DNA of 64,000 nt from Trematomus loennbergii (GCA_012861695.1 JAAOOA010000002.1:36349244-36413243), one strand, 5' to 3'; positions 22,801-35,615 are shown, counted from the stretch's first letter. Notes: generated by a model from the letters alone, not told the origin. A program made the numbers and translations.

Positions 22801-25800
22801 AACAATGTAAATCTATTCTAGTAGACCTCAACAATGGAATTATGATCAGTAGAAATGGCCATGACATGGGCCCTTTAAATCTGTGCTTTAAGAAAGTCAA
22901 ACAAAATTCAGTAAAAGGCCTGCCGTTTATACTTTAAAAGTGTTTCTATATTATGAGGATTACAAAACTATTGTTTAGAATGGTATAATAATTTCATCAT
23001 CTGCCTTTTTTCTCAGGGGTGGTACACGAGTACTTGTCTGCGGTGCTTTCAGATGTGTTGCACTGTCAGAGAGAGCCTCTCCCGCTCTGCCTGGCTCTGC
23101 TGCAGTACGATAAAGAGCTCGTGTCCACAGAACTCTCCGCTCCTCCTCATCCCTCCATCATACACCTTCATCAGTATTACTCCAAATGGCTTCCTCAGCA
23201 AAGCCGAGAGGAACTGGTCAGTATTTGGTGGAAGCAAGAGATTGTTTAACTGAAAGAGTGACATTCTTGTAATTCCTTACAATAACAATAACAATGCTGC
23301 TCTTTTGTTGCAGTTCAAATCCTCTGAACACCATTCAAAGGGATCCTCGACCCCCATTTCATTCAGCGCACTGATGGAGTCTGCATATAGCCAAGGTCCA
23401 AACGCTCTGCTAGAGGACACATTCAGGAAGAATGTGGAAGGAACTCTAGCTTCAATGTTGATTGATGATTTTCCAGTAGCAACTAAGCAGATATTACTCT
23501 ACATAAGATCAACAGTGGAAAACCTTGGCACGGTAAGAGCACAAAAAACAAGATAAATATCCGTATATGACTAATTTGAAAATGTACTCAACACATTGTG
23601 ATTTTCTGCACAGTTCCCCAAAGACATAGGAACCGCCCCTCTGAAGACTTTAATGGGAATACTCCATGATTTGGTGAGCAAGCTACAAGGCATTCAGGAA
23701 TCTGCACACTCTGAGCCAGCAGCAGAGAACTCCCAGGAAGGATCAGACCTCTTCCTGGAAATCAACCAGTTGTCCACAGCAGAAGCCAATAAAGAGCAGG
23801 TGGGGAAAGGTTCACTGTTAACTTTTATTGGATGGAAAATGAAAAATACTTTTTATTCAATCTACTCAATTTCTACTGATTTCCAAATGACTGATGCTTT
23901 TTTGGCCCCTCTGTGTTTAGGTCCTTGTTTCGGTCCTTGGCTCCATCTTCAAGCATCCGTGTTTGCAGCAGTGGTTTCTGGCTCTGGAGCTGGCTGCTCT
24001 GCCTCCTCACACTCTGAACCCCGTCAGGCTGAAGCACATGTGCGCTCAGCTGAATGATGACATTCTGACCTTGCTGAAGACATGCTCACCTACTCTAAGG
24101 GATCTCGGTCACCTGGAGCTCAGTTGTAGCTATATGGAGGCGATAGAGAAAGCTGTGCTCAAGGAACTGATGGAAAAGGGCTCCCAGACACCAAAGAAAC
24201 AGTCTCAACCTTTCCAGGCCCTCCTGTCTCTTCACAGCTTCATGGACTCCTGCAACCTCAGAGAGGTGGTTTCCAAGTTGCTACTCCTCCCCCACGGGAG
24301 CCTTATCTCTCCTAGTAGTGAGGGCGCACAGGCCGAGCTGAGTGTCTATGGCCATGCAGCTCTGCTCATCCTCACAGAGTCTAAAGCTAACCCTTCCAAG
24401 GACCACGGCATCTTTCTGTCTCAGGCCCACCTCCATGGCCTGAGCACCCTGCTGCTGTCCTGCTCCAGCCACGCACTGGAGGCCTTCCTGCTGCAGACTC
24501 TGTCCACTGAGCCAGGCAGTGCTAAACTCATCCACACAGATGTGCTTCTGCACTGTCTCCAGTTTCCTCTCCCAGACTCCCTTTCCATTAGCTCTCTCCT
24601 GCTGCAGAACTGCTCCACACATCGCCTCTGCTTTGAAATGTGGTGTCTCGAGCCAGCAAACATGGAGAAGCTCTCAGACCAGACGGAAACATTCCTTCCA
24701 CTTATCAACACCTACCTGCAGGTGGCAAGAAGAGAGGATCCCGCCAGGCCAGAAGAAGGTTTGTACTTAAACAAGTTCTCTTTTTTTACATACAGCATCA
24801 ATATTTAAGTCACTCTTTTGCCTTCTATTTACCGTTGTATATTTATTTACTAATGCTCAATTGCTGTGTTTTATAGTGCAAAAAGAGGTTGTAAAGGCTT
24901 TGAAGAAAGCGCTGCTGGCAAAATTGTCCCAATGTGTTCTGGGAAACCTGACGGAAGACTCTGGAGCCCAGGTGACTGAAACACTAGCCAATCTGATCAG
25001 GCTGTCAGCGAACATCAAGGACACTAAGAGCTTGATCAACACACTGCCCGATGCTCTTCAAAAAGTTGACAGTTTGAAAGGTATTCATCAATTCAAAAAA
25101 TATTATACTAACTATGAGTGAACAATTGGTGTCACAAGGTATTAGCTAAATGTTTTCTCTTTCAGATGGCAACTAGTAGATGCTGTCACTGAGAAACTGG
25201 ATGGTTGCCCAGAGGAACAAGACACCTGGAGGAAGTCAGTCACCACGGCTGCCCTCGAGTGTCTCATCGCGGCCTACAGTCATTCTAAAGATCCGGCTAC
25301 TGCCCGTTTGGAGCAGGAGCACAGCATCCTGGAGAGACTGCAAGGACTGCTAGTGGGTTTATATTCCTCACACGGTTTTTCCTCTACTGTTCATTTGATA
25401 TTTTATTTCATGCATCATAATACGGTTTCTTTACACAGACATCAGCTGAAGACATCACTGCATCTGAATGGAACAGTTTTATCAAGAATGGACTGAAGTA
25501 AGATAATTGTTTCAATTCTGCTCGATGTTTGTTCGAGAGCTTCTCATTAGATTTATTTGAATCAAATACTTAAAATATATTCTTCCCTGTAGATATCGGT
25601 ACAGAGATCACCACTATCTGAACACTTTGAGCCACCTGTTGGGAGTGATGTACGGTGGCACTGAAGTCCAGAAGGACCTGATTCCTTTAACCACCCTTTA
25701 CACGATGACAAGCAGCCATTCTCTGTTCCTGCCCACCATGTTGGAAGATGAGGAAGAGCACAGCCGGTGTCAGGCTAAAGGTGTGTCCGGAGCTAAATAG

Positions 25801-28800
25801 AACAGAGAAAACACTACATTACAAAGCCTTATCCTTCCATTATTTATCTTATTACTTAACACTAACACAATTATGTTGTTGTCATTTCAGAAGCTTAGTG
25901 TCCCTACTTCTCTCCTTGGTGAAGAAATGCCCAGCCGTCTGTAACACCAATCAATTTGTCGTTCTTTTGGGAGCATATGGAGTTTCCCTGAATAATTCAG
26001 GTAAAATAAAATCGAATCAATTTTGTGTTTATGTGGTTGTTGTCCTTCTTTCCTCTTACATCTTGTCTTTGTTTACAGATCAGAAACTATTACTGCTCCT
26101 TCAGGAATATGAAAGAAACGATGTCAGTCTGCTGAAATTTCAGTAGGTTACATTTATTTTGGTTTATTCACACGGTACTTGTTTTTTGCAATCGCTTATT
26201 TGTGTTTTCAACTGCAGATCCTTCCTGTGGGGCCCGGCAGCTGTGGAGCACCACAAGACCAGGAAAAGCCTCGGAGCTTCACTGTGGAAGCAAGAGAGCT
26301 TCGAGGACCTGTTGGCCCTGCTTGACACCGACAGGATGCTCCAAACCATTGCACACTTTCCACAGCATCGCAAAATCATCCTGCAGGTCCATACTTTTAT
26401 TTTTTACATCTGATGTAGGGGTTCAGGTGTAGTCAAGATGATCATTTTTTTTTAAAGTCTAAAAAGGTTTTCTCTCTTGAGTTTATAAGTAATGGTAGAT
26501 ATCAAATGTTTTTGCCTGATGGCATTTTTTTATATCTACATATTTCTAAATTAGCTTATTTCATCTGTTAAAAAATGATTATTTTTCTTTGTATTTGTTG
26601 TTTTAACACTGCATTCGGCCAGAGGGGCCAATGTGCACCACAAACCTTGTTTTTTCTTTCAATTGGTGAATATTTGTGTACATGCATGGATATTTTTTAT
26701 CTCATCTGGTAAAACATTGGGCAGTGTTCACTTAAGCCTCTAACGGCCATAATGAGTATTACATCAACAATCAATATGAATATTGTTATTGAAGAAGTCC
26801 AGTCCAGTACACAACATTTTTGTCTACCTTTTTCAAAAATTAAAAATAAATAAATATTAAACTTTAAATATGTTATCCTGCTAAAACCTTTTTTTCACAA
26901 CAGAGAAATAATTGAGGTGAGACTGAAGTGATTCTCTTATTCCCTATTGTGACAGCAGGACATAAACATGACAAAGTAAATGGGTTAAAATGTTGTTCTT
27001 CATTTCAACATCACTAATAAAGTTCCACCCACCTCAAGAATCTCAGAAAAATTGATATGTAAAAACTTTAGCAGATTTAAAAAAAAGGGATTCATGAGAA
27101 ATATATTTATTGTAATTTGGATGAACCTTGAGTATACAAATATTTCTCTTTTATAGGATGATAAGGAGCGGGTGTACTACAACAATGCAGTGGAGGACCT
27201 TGGGAATTTCTATGATCCCCGTTTTCTTTTGCCTCTGTTCAGCACCATTCTGCAGCCAGGTGAATATATATCATTGCTGTTTTGTTGTCATCGCTCTTTA
27301 TCAGTTAATGTAAATACCACTTTATAACTGTTACCTTTCTCCTGTTTCACAGAGTGTGTGATTGACTGCCTCAAGTTTGTATCCAGTCATGCCCTGGGAC
27401 TAACTGTAATGGCTCTGAGTAGCTACGACACAAAAGTGAGAGCGGCAGCGTATCATGTGCTTAGCTGCTTCTACCACCACCTGGAGGGTGCTCGCTTCAG
27501 AGAGAAGAGACAGGTAAAGGGTTGGAGTATTTAAATATTATGTGTGTGGATAAAAAAAATCCAGAAACACTTATGAGCTTGTTTTTTAACAGTTGCTGTA
27601 CCTGATGGACACAGTGAGGAATGGGGTCCGACAGCAGAATCAAAGACTTCCATTTGTCTTGACCACCTACATCGCCAAAGTGGCTCAGCAGATGCTCAAA
27701 CCTGGTGTGTATCCCTGAAAACATGATATTTTAAAAAGGACTTTTACTGAACCGATAAGGAACTCTGTGTTATAAAAAAGTTTCAATTGTTATATTTTGG
27801 ATTACCCTATTGTTTACCTTTCTTTATACTGAATATGCTTTAGTATTGCTTGCTTCACAACATTATTTCCCCGTCATTGACCTTTTTCTTGTTTTTCCAT
27901 ATTTCCCAGAGGACCACATGTACGTGGTTTTGAACAGGTTCCTGCTGTCCCATCAGAGTTTGGACTTCAGAAGAGTCCCAGAGTTCTTCAAGCTATTTTA
28001 TGGCTTTGACTTGGAGGTAATTAGGATTATACGTGTGTGTGTTTGCTGCATTATCATAATTTTGTTTTCTCATTCATGTTTACAGGGTTCTACCTTGAAA
28101 AAAAAAAATGATTGATAAACTAAACTCTTCTTGTGCCAACAACATTTAACCTTCATTTGTTTGTTTTGCTAAGCTCATGTTTTTTCTAGACTTAGCTAGC
28201 TATTGTTTGAAGCGTTGTCAGCTGTGAGAGTTCGACTGACTGTCTGCTTTTTTTGTGCAGCATAAGATGGAACGTGAGTGGATCCTGAGTGTGCTGGAGG
28301 AAGGGATAAGTGATGGACACAGCTATGAACTGTGTGAACAACAAGGCATCTTTCAGACCCTTTTAGCTTTCAGCAGCAGCCCCCTGTGTGATGAACACTC
28401 CCAGGTACACACTGCTGCAACACAAGAGAAGTACAATCCAGATACTCTGTGAAACTTCATAAGGGACACAATGAGTTAATTTGAATTGTATCTTTCCACT
28501 AGGCACAGATAATCAGGGTGTTGTGCCAGGCCGCCCGTGTGACCAGAGCAGCTTATAACCTCACCAAGAGCTCTGGGCTGCTAACCTGGATAATACAGGT
28601 GGTTGAAAAAAAGTAAGCTTGAGAATTCCAATTATGGCTCTTTTTTGACATTATCATTCATATTACTACAAGAATCTCCAGCCAGCTGCTTATTTTCTTC
28701 GTACGTTCTTTAGGAATCTGGACCAGCAGCTGCTTGGTGCCATCATAGATTTGCTCCATGTGCTCTGGTTTACTAACCTCGGGCAGAAGGAGAAGCAGGT

Positions 28801-31575
28801 GGATGAAGCCAAGACCTCTTCATCTACAGAGGAGAAACCCAAGAGCTCAGTGAAGTGTCTCCCACTCCCCTCATCACTGAATTCCTGTCTGTGGCATCCA
28901 TCAGCAGACACCTCAGGTAAAGCTCCCTAACCACCAGAAATGAATGGCCGTGGTAGGCAATCACAGTGGCAGTGTTAATGTGATTTAACTACATTTTTAA
29001 GTCACTCATTTGACTTATACCTTAATAATTCATCTAAATCAGGGGTCTCAAACTCAAGGCCCGGGGGCCAAATCCGGCCCGCGACTTCATTTATGTGGCC
29101 CCGCAAGAGCTTGCAAAGAATATAATAAGTTTATTATACTGTTACATGCCACTTTACAGAAGCACGTTGCCCAACTACATGTCCCACAATGCATCTCGTT
29201 TTGTGACATGGCACTGAAGAGATTGCAATTATTTGCCCTGGACTTCTGCTTTCAGACGTAGTTAATTACCAAGTTATTATCCTATCCGATAATAGTCCAA
29301 TTTAGAGGCAATAATGTAATATAATACATTATTTTATATATATATATTATATATTTATATAGTTACAACCGGTCCTTTGAGTGCAACCTTTAAGCGAATG
29401 TGGCCCGCGATGAAATTGAGTTTGACACCCCTGATCTAAATGATACGATTGATGTAGACCATCTTTTGGCCAAGGATATCAGTGTTTGTTTGATCTCCTG
29501 TCAGGTCGCGTGTGAAGGCCGCTCAGCTCAACGTGTTCCTGCAGACCCTTTGCTCTGTACTGAAGCATCGTGGGACATCTCTCAGTGTAAACAAACAGGC
29601 TGACTGGCTAACACTCCACCCACAGCCTCTCTCTTGTACCGAAGCCCTCACTTTGCTTCTCTGTTGGCCTCCCTGTCCCGCAACGCAGCACTCCTTTCCC
29701 AAATACAAGCCTTGGCTGAAAGGCACAAATTAAAGGAATTGCTGGGTAAGTGCCATGAAGTGTGTACAACTGACATCATACAGAAACAGTTATTAGACCT
29801 GCTAAAGCACATCATCAAAGATAAATATTTAATCCACATTTAAACTCTCCAAGATGAATTTGACAGACTTATACAGCGAATATGTGTTAAACTATACAAC
29901 CACATGTAATGTTCATGAAAAACTCATTCAAACCAGTGTTGCACTGTTTGCATTTGAGGGTTAATTTTCTTAATAATCAAGGTTTTTCACAAGTTATTTA
30001 TATCTTCACTATTGCTCAAACAGACTGATCTGTAAGCAAATGGCAAGTCTTGGTTGCAGTCGATTCCATTCTGTTAAAATTATGTTCTGCTGCTCATATG
30101 CGGCATATAAGCATACAAATGAAACAACATAGAGCACAAAAGCTAACATCAATTCCAAAAAATGACGCTGAAAATTTCATATTTGGCCTTTTAGAATCTA
30201 CAATGGAGCCAAACTTTTGTTAGAAAGTTTGTAACATCACCATCTCCGGTCTGTGGCTGTTATTTTGCTGACTGTGTTCTCTTTTCTTTAGGATATTAAT
30301 AGAAATAAGGCTTTAAAAAGTATCAATTTGTTACATGTGATGACAAATGCTAGACTCTGTCATAGTTTTTCCATTAGAAACTGTGGTTAATTTAGAGCTT
30401 TGTTCCGCTTCACGGTATCTAAATCATTGCTTGTCAATTTTAATGGCAATAACACGGTTCTGTTCATCTTCCTCCTCAGGGATGGGGAAGGATAAGGCCA
30501 GAGGTAGAGGCTCCTCTTCCCAAGCCCGTGCCAGAAAAGAGAACCTGGCAAAAGATGCTGAGACTGAGAAACAGGAAGAGAGTCTACTGACAGAGTGTAC
30601 ATCCTACCTCAGCAGTATCTTTGTCCACTGGGAGCCGGCGTTCCCCCTCCCTGAAACCCAGCCGGCTCAGCCAAGAGAAAAACTGGATCCCAGTCAGTTG
30701 GCCAGTGATACTGCACACCTGCTCACCAAGTGGTCCCTGAGGTGTTTAGTCGAGGGCTCGTATGATGAAACCAGAACAAAAGAGTTCTTGCATTGGATCG
30801 AAAAGGCTGTGATAAAACAAGGAGAAGACATGCAGTTGTGTTACTCGATGTTGGCATGAAAGCAGACGTCCTTCGACTCTACCATCAGGCCTTCGAAGCT
30901 CAGTGTTCCTCCAGCCTTTCAGCAAAAGTAGATGTCCTCCAGCTATTTAGCAACATAATGATTCGCTTGCTAGAGAGCCAAGGCAACCTTCCAGAGCTGC
31001 ATCAGGCAGTTGTCTCTGCCTGCCTGCCAGAAGCCACACATGATGAGTCTCGACGTGGTAGGTTCCCTTATTCACAGACTAAATGTTTACACTTCAAACC
31101 ACCTATAACAAAACTTTGCCTCTTTTTACATGAGTCCCATAACAGTTTATCACAATGTTATACATATCCAGATGCAAATTGTTTTTTTTTATTCAAATAA
31201 CATTAAAGAAAACCTTTACTTTTAATTTGACAGGGACATGAGTGGTTAAAGTCAGTGTTTAATTATGTTACATTTATTGTAGTTGCAATGTTTTGCTTAA
31301 ACACAACTGGCAATCAGATGAATTTTCTATCAGTGTGTCTGTCTCCAAACAATTAATGAAGCCTCTTGTTTTCTCCCGTTCCAGAAGCAGGGCTGTTTCT
31401 GTTGTCGTCGTACGTCCATGAGTTGTGGCGAGGAGCCACGTCAGCAGAGCTGTTTCTGTCTCATGTCAGTTTGGTGACCAGAGCTAAGTGTAACAGACAG
31501 AAAGCATCCAAATCATCTCTGAGTCAAACAGCCATCAGAGCCATCTGTCATGACATCACCACCCTGAAGAGTTAA
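16848..31575 (+). CDS. urb1: URB1 ribosome biogenesis protein (nucleolar pre-ribosomal-associated protein 1)
   Basis: URB1 (yeast Npa1/Urb1) is a large helical-repeat nucleolar scaffold needed for early 60S ribosomal subunit assembly. I read 39 coding exons with GT-AG borders: 16848-16971, 17074-17213, 17307-17458, 17555-17684, 17774-17870, 17952-18037, 18313-18438, 18523-18653, 18738-18933, 19374-19511, 19622-19795, 19876-20008, ~20093-20217, 20337-20449, 20566-20682, 21218-21334, 21464-21602, 21696-21854, 23017-23216, 23314-23532, 23614-23799, 23921-24758, 24877-25080, 25166-25352, 25439-25497, 25593-25780, 25891-26000, 26079-26142, 26218-26386, 27157-27259, 27353-27513, 27593-27704, 27910-28016, 28261-28404, 28503-28612, 28714-28916, 29505-29745, 30480-31057 and 31385-31575. 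The N-terminus (basic MGKKRENEDS), the NPA1-like core (VVPHLVSQCKFDFSKLLKG in exon 13) and the DWQLVD-type motif of exon 24 fit URB1. Six one-base losses (exons 13, 24, 27, 36, 37, 38) break the frame but leave splice sites intact. Allowing for them the protein is about 2258 residues, against roughly 2270 in human. Neighbouring mrap confirms the locus. Confidence 0.95.
19016..19345. repeat. Fish interspersed repeat in urb1 intron 9
   Basis: A tacgtttatttatatagaca head and a caattcaaagtgctttacgt segment are hallmarks of an abundant fish repeat. A related head occurs near 34212 and a fragment near 2120. The insertion ends about 30 bases before the exon 10 acceptor at 19373. Confidence 0.6.
22082..22874. 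mobile_element. piggyBac-type MITE in urb1 intron 18
   Basis: Termini aggtcccatgtcatg (22082) and catgacatgggccct (ending 22874) are inverted repeats, each flanked by TTAA (22078-22081 and 22875-22878), the piggyBac target duplication. There is no transposase. A CA/GT-rich tract lies near 22330-22440, and a gtgacgtaagg..gtgacgtaacgg pair (CRE-like) near 22290-22315. Confidence 0.75.
26387..27156 (+). other. Large AT-rich urb1 intron 29
   Basis: This is a 770-base intron with several T and A runs, no exon and no recognised repeat. It is listed because it is one of the longer non-coding gaps inside urb1. Confidence 0.5.
29040..29433. mobile_element. Short hAT MITE in urb1 intron 36
   Basis: The element begins caggggtctcaaactcaagg and ends with the inverse, gagtttgacacccctg. 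It is bounded by perfect 8-bp copies of atctaaat (29032-29039 and 29434-29441). Paired ggcccgc motifs lie just inside the ends. It is 394 bp and non-coding. Confidence 0.85.
29746..30479 (+). other. urb1 intron 37, no gene
   Basis: This is a 734-base AT-rich intron between exons 37 and 38. I see no repeat termini or exons within it. Confidence 0.5.
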
Positions 31576-32110
31576 ACATCTGACCACTACTCTGTTCTCT
31601 AAAATAGACTTCGTTACATTACATTCTTGTAAAAAGACTGAAGATATTTTGTAAAACCTTCCGTTATAAAATGTTGATTTACACTTCTGTGAATGTTTTT
31701 TTTATTGACATGGTTCCCGTATGAACTAAATATTTGAAACATGTTGTGTAAGTGTGTTTTGACTAAATCTAAGAAATTATTAGCTGCTTTTAGATAGAGC
31801 ACAGCAATATACATGTGCTGTCCTTGTACTTTTAACACCCAGGGCCAGGTTAGCAAATACACACAGTGAAGGCTAAAGCATAGAACAATATTTACATAAC
31901 ATTGTACTAAATGGTAACATCGCCTTGTACTCAGTAAGTATTCATTGAAATGGAAAGAAAGCAGGACCCTTTGCTACTCTGTCTAAAAATGTATTTTCCT
32001 GCAACATAATCTTCACAGTTTTCCTCCTGGTTATTGTTTTGTGTCCATCACGCCTCATTTTAAACAGCTAACATTTATAAAATGTACTCTCATTCAAATA
32101 AAGTCCTGGG
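31576..32110. other. urb1 3' UTR, overlapping the 3' side of mrap
   Basis: This is about 530 bases after the urb1 stop, AT-rich. The AATAAA at 32097-32102 is the best urb1 poly(A) signal and lies 9 bases from the mrap stop codon on the other strand. A TTTATT near 31704 could serve as the mrap poly(A) signal, in which case the two 3' UTRs overlap. Confidence 0.5.
32097..32102 (+). promoter_or_regulatory. Polyadenylation signal, urb1
   Basis: This is the first AATAAA noticed on the plus strand after the urb1 stop at 31575. It nearly touches the convergent mrap coding end. Confidence 0.5.
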
Positions 32111-32540
32111 TCAAGCAGTTGGTGTCCTGTGATTTCCTCTGATGTTGGATCTGTGTCTCCTGCAACAATAATAATAAGAACGTTTTAAGGAATGTATAGC
32201 TATATTTTTGTGTGTGTCTATTTCAACGTATCAGTAAGCCAACCCACCTTTGAAGGTTTCCACTGTGGGACATTAGATTCAAACTGAGGAAGAGGAATCC
32301 CATAAAAGCAGCCAGAATGATCCAAAATATTATAACAATTGAGTCTGAAAGGGATAAGGAAAGTTCTCATTATTTTCATTAAAACCAGAAGAAGACAAAA
32401 AATGCAATAACTCATAAAGACTTACACTTGTTGTATTTCAGCTTGCTCTCATCCACAATCGAAAGATCAATGTAATCGTAATAGTATTCCCATTCCCATT
32501 CAAAGGGAACAGCGGTGGTTGAGTTCTCCATTACAGCCAT
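32111..32540 (-). CDS. mrap: Melanocortin-2 receptor accessory protein
   Basis: Three minus-strand exons (32540-32426, 32344-32248, 32159-32111) join in frame to 86 residues, with donors GTAAGT and GTGGGT and acceptors TTTCAG and TTGCAG. MRAP is a small single-pass protein that forms antiparallel dimers and is needed for ACTH receptor (MC2R) trafficking and signalling. Seen here: an N-glycosylation sequon NST at residues 6-8; the conserved tyrosine-rich stretch EYYYDYIDL before the membrane; VDESKLKYNKYSIVI at the junction; one transmembrane helix (about residues 39-62); and a short basic C-terminal tail (RRHRSNIRG). Fish MRAP1 proteins are short like this one. The gene converges on urb1, as in human. 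MRAP2 is less likely because of the synteny and short tail. Confidence 0.9.
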
Positions 32541-33163
32541 CGTTTAATTTTTTGAGTGGAATAATTCTGTTCTATTCCAAAATGTTGACATGGTGACGAT
32601 GCTGAAATGTTGTTTCTAACAACTAGAAAGTCGGTCTGCAATTCAGACCGACTGCATTATGTCTGTCTGTCTGCTCAGCTTCAGTTGTGTTTCATCTAGT
32701 CAGTTCTGCAGACTTCTTTTTATTCCAGAAGCATGCAGTTGACGGGTTTATCCACATGAGTGCACCATAGGGTCATTCAATAGCAGGCAAGAAAACAACT
32801 CAGGCGCAATGTAGATAATGACAATTCCTACTATGGTGTCCCAATGTCCTGTTGCATTGCTCGGCAACATTTGTATAGAACATATATAATTAGTACTTGG
32901 TTATCTTTACTTTTATGTCAAATGTGTTGGATATTTGGCTTTAGAGTTTAAAAGTCATGGTATTTCAAACTCCGGAACACTAGGGGGCGTCAGTCTTGGT
33001 TTACGGAAGTGGAATGGAAGTGGATGGAAGAGTTATCAGCATCCGTCTACATTTCCGGTCCTATTGATAAGGGTCCGATCAGTGTTTTTCACGAGTCCGT
33101 ATAGATACAATAATGTTGTCAAAAATGACATAGAAAGTAATTTATTCTATACAAAAGTACAGC
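32541..33163. other. Divergent intergenic gap between mrap and the HARBI1-like gene
   Basis: This 620-base gap holds the upstream regions of both genes. A 12-base palindromic pair (gtcggtctgcaattcagaccgac) is present at about 32631-32652. No gene or element end is seen. Confidence 0.45.
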
Positions 33164-35615
33164 ATGGAAGCCGCCGATGTGTTCCTCCCGGTTATCGCCT
33201 GGTGCAGGACGAGGCAGTCCCAGGACAGCCAGGCCGAGGCTCGGCGACAGAAGCGCCGCCTGAAGCTGCTCGCATTTCAGCAGCTGCGCCTCAAGAAGCT
33301 CCGCGAAACATGGAGGCTGAGAGAAAAAGTCTACAAACAGAGTAAACTGCGTCGCCTCTGTTCTCATGACACATGGATGAAAGCGGTAAGAGCTGCAAAT
33401 ATAATTCCTGTTATTATTATTATTATCAACAGTTACTTTTTTATACAGTGAGGTAAATGGTAAATGTGCATGTATGTCGTTCAGTATGCGTTTACAGGTG
33501 AATACGTCTGCATTTCCTGCCAAATACTAGCTTCAAAAAGATTAAAATATAATTAATGCAAATGCACTACTAGAAAAAAAAAAGTAAGAGCTGGGACAAT
33601 TTGTACTCACTCTTATCCTAAACTTTGCCACATTAGTTAAACCTATCCTAGACTTCCATGATGTATTTGGACTTTAAACAATCTAGTCTGGTTCACTCGG
33701 GGACCATCAAACATACAGTTGTGTTTTATCTGGAGAATATTTTTAATTAGCCTGTCTTGAATAGATTTGAGTGTTTTTTCTTTTTTCATAACAATAGTTA
33801 TTAAAAGTTAGCCGATTCCAAATATATTCAGCATTGTATTACTAAACTAGACATGGACAAATATATTTGTATTAAATGCTGGTCAATTTGATTTTTTATA
33901 GGAATAATTTTTCAAAAAAAAAAATGTAATATAAAAAACAGATGTGCCCTACTTGCCCAGTGTAGCAGGTTAATACTAGTATTTATTATTTTGGAGTGAC
34001 AAAAATAATGTATTCATCTATTTTCAATAAAAATCTGCAGAATTCTGAAAATATAAAATAGGAAAAGTCCATAAACAAAAAAAAAGAGCAAATGAGCTAA
34101 CAGTCCTCTCCGAAGTAATTTCCCCATGGTCGGTGAGTCTCTGTGTTATAATAGAACAGGTCCTTCACCATAATGATAAAATGTCAGATGATGCAAGTAT
34201 ATTTTTGTGAGCAAGAAATGCAAGGCAAGTTTATTTATGTGGCACATTTAAACAAGCCAATTGAATGTGCTTTATTAAACACATTAAAGATATCACCATT
34301 GTAAAAGGACATTTAGCAAATACAAACACAGTCGTTGAAGAGCTAAGAGAATATGAAAAACACAATAAGACGGGTATACATTTAATTATTTAGTCGTTTC
34401 TCTTGTTACTACTTTTAATAATGAATTGCCCATCCATAGTTTATAGGAAAACATGCTATGCAGTGTATTCAGGGCCACACTGTGTGCTTTCAGTTATTTG
34501 CTGTCCTCACTTCCAGTATTAAACACTTGCTTGTCTTCCCATTCCAATCAGATAACACATCAGTTCTTGAGGGATCGCAGGCAACAAAGCCCCAAAGTGT
34601 GGCTTCACCCTCGGACCAGCGACTGGTGGGAGAACACAGCAGCTACTTTCACAGATCACGAGTGGCTGCAGCATTTTAGAGTATCGAGAGAGACCTTCTC
34701 CTACCTCTGCACGACGTTAAATCCACAGTTGAAGAGGCAGGACACCAATTATCGCCTCTGCATCCCCTTAGAGAAGAGAGTGGCGTTGACTCTCTATAAA
34801 TTGGCCCACCCCTGTGACTACAGAACTGTGTCAGATCTCTTTGCTGTGGGGGTGGCGTCTGTTTGCCACAGTGTGCATGAGTTTTGCACAGCGGTCATTG
34901 AAGTGCTTAAACCGCAGCTTGTTGTGACGCCCAACACATTTCAACTTGAGAACATTGAAGAATGTTTCTATCACACATATCAGATTCCTCAGTGTATTGG
35001 AGTACTTGACAGCATGAACATCACCATCAGCAGACCGCCACATCTCGACTCTGAGAAACCTGATAGAGAAAGTTATCTTGCTATCTTATTTCAAGCAGTG
35101 TTGATGACAAAGGCCTGTTCTGGGACCTGAGCATGAGCTGCCCAACGTGGGTGAATGATAACAGTGGAGAGTTATTGGTATGTGAGGATTTCTCCACCAG
35201 GATGCACAATGTCTGTAGAACTGACAGTAGCTGTGTTGTTATTGGTGATGCTGGATATCCTTCTAAAAACTGGCTTCTCAAACCAAGCACCAATACAAGC
35301 TGGCTGACTGCAGAGCAAGAGCTGCTTAATACTCAGATTATTGCAGCGCGCAGTGTGGCCCATTATGCTTTTGAGAGGCTGAAGGGTAGGTGGAGGTGCC
35401 TGAACAGACGAAATGACTGCAATGTGGAGATTGTCAAGGACATGGTAGAGACATGCTGTGTGCTTCATAATCTCTGTGAGAGAAACAACGATATGTGCCT
35501 TCCAGACTGGATCGGTCAAGAGCCACTTCAGACTGTTGATGAAAACCCTCAAAAGAATAGTGACGCAGAGTCATTAGATGATTTGCAGCAGCTGATACAG
35601 GACAGTGCAGAATAA
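33164..35615 (+). CDS. HARBI1-like PIF/Harbinger transposase-derived nuclease (frameshifted)
   Basis: Two exons, 33164-33385 and 34552-35615, join in phase (GCG/GTAAGA donor, AATCAG acceptor). With one missing base near 35100 they give about 428 residues. Exon 1 encodes a basic, Arg/Lys-rich helical N-terminus (MEAADVFLPVIAWCRTRQSQ). Exon 2 encodes the DDE_Tnp_4 nuclease fold: a helix-turn-helix-like part (VALTLYKLAHPCDYRTVSDLF), a first Asp in CIGVLDSMNITI, a second Asp in a diverged VNDNSGEL block, VVIGDAGYPSKNWLLKP, and a C-terminal block AFERLKGRWRCL. The Glu normally just before that block (VE.AFG) is replaced by His (VAHYAFE), so catalysis is doubtful. AATAAA follows at 35682. The neighbouring Myb/SANT gene is the expected Harbinger partner. 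It may be a domesticated gene or a decaying transposon. Confidence 0.75.
33386..34551 (+). other. Intron of the HARBI1-like gene
   Basis: This 1.17-kb intron is AT-rich. It contains a fragment of the common fish repeat that begins aaggcaagtttatttatgtg (about 34212-34310). No exon is seen inside. Confidence 0.5.

Noticed and set aside
24281..24711. Minus-strand open frames over urb1 exon 22
   Set aside because: They are shadows of the 838-base coding exon on the other strand.
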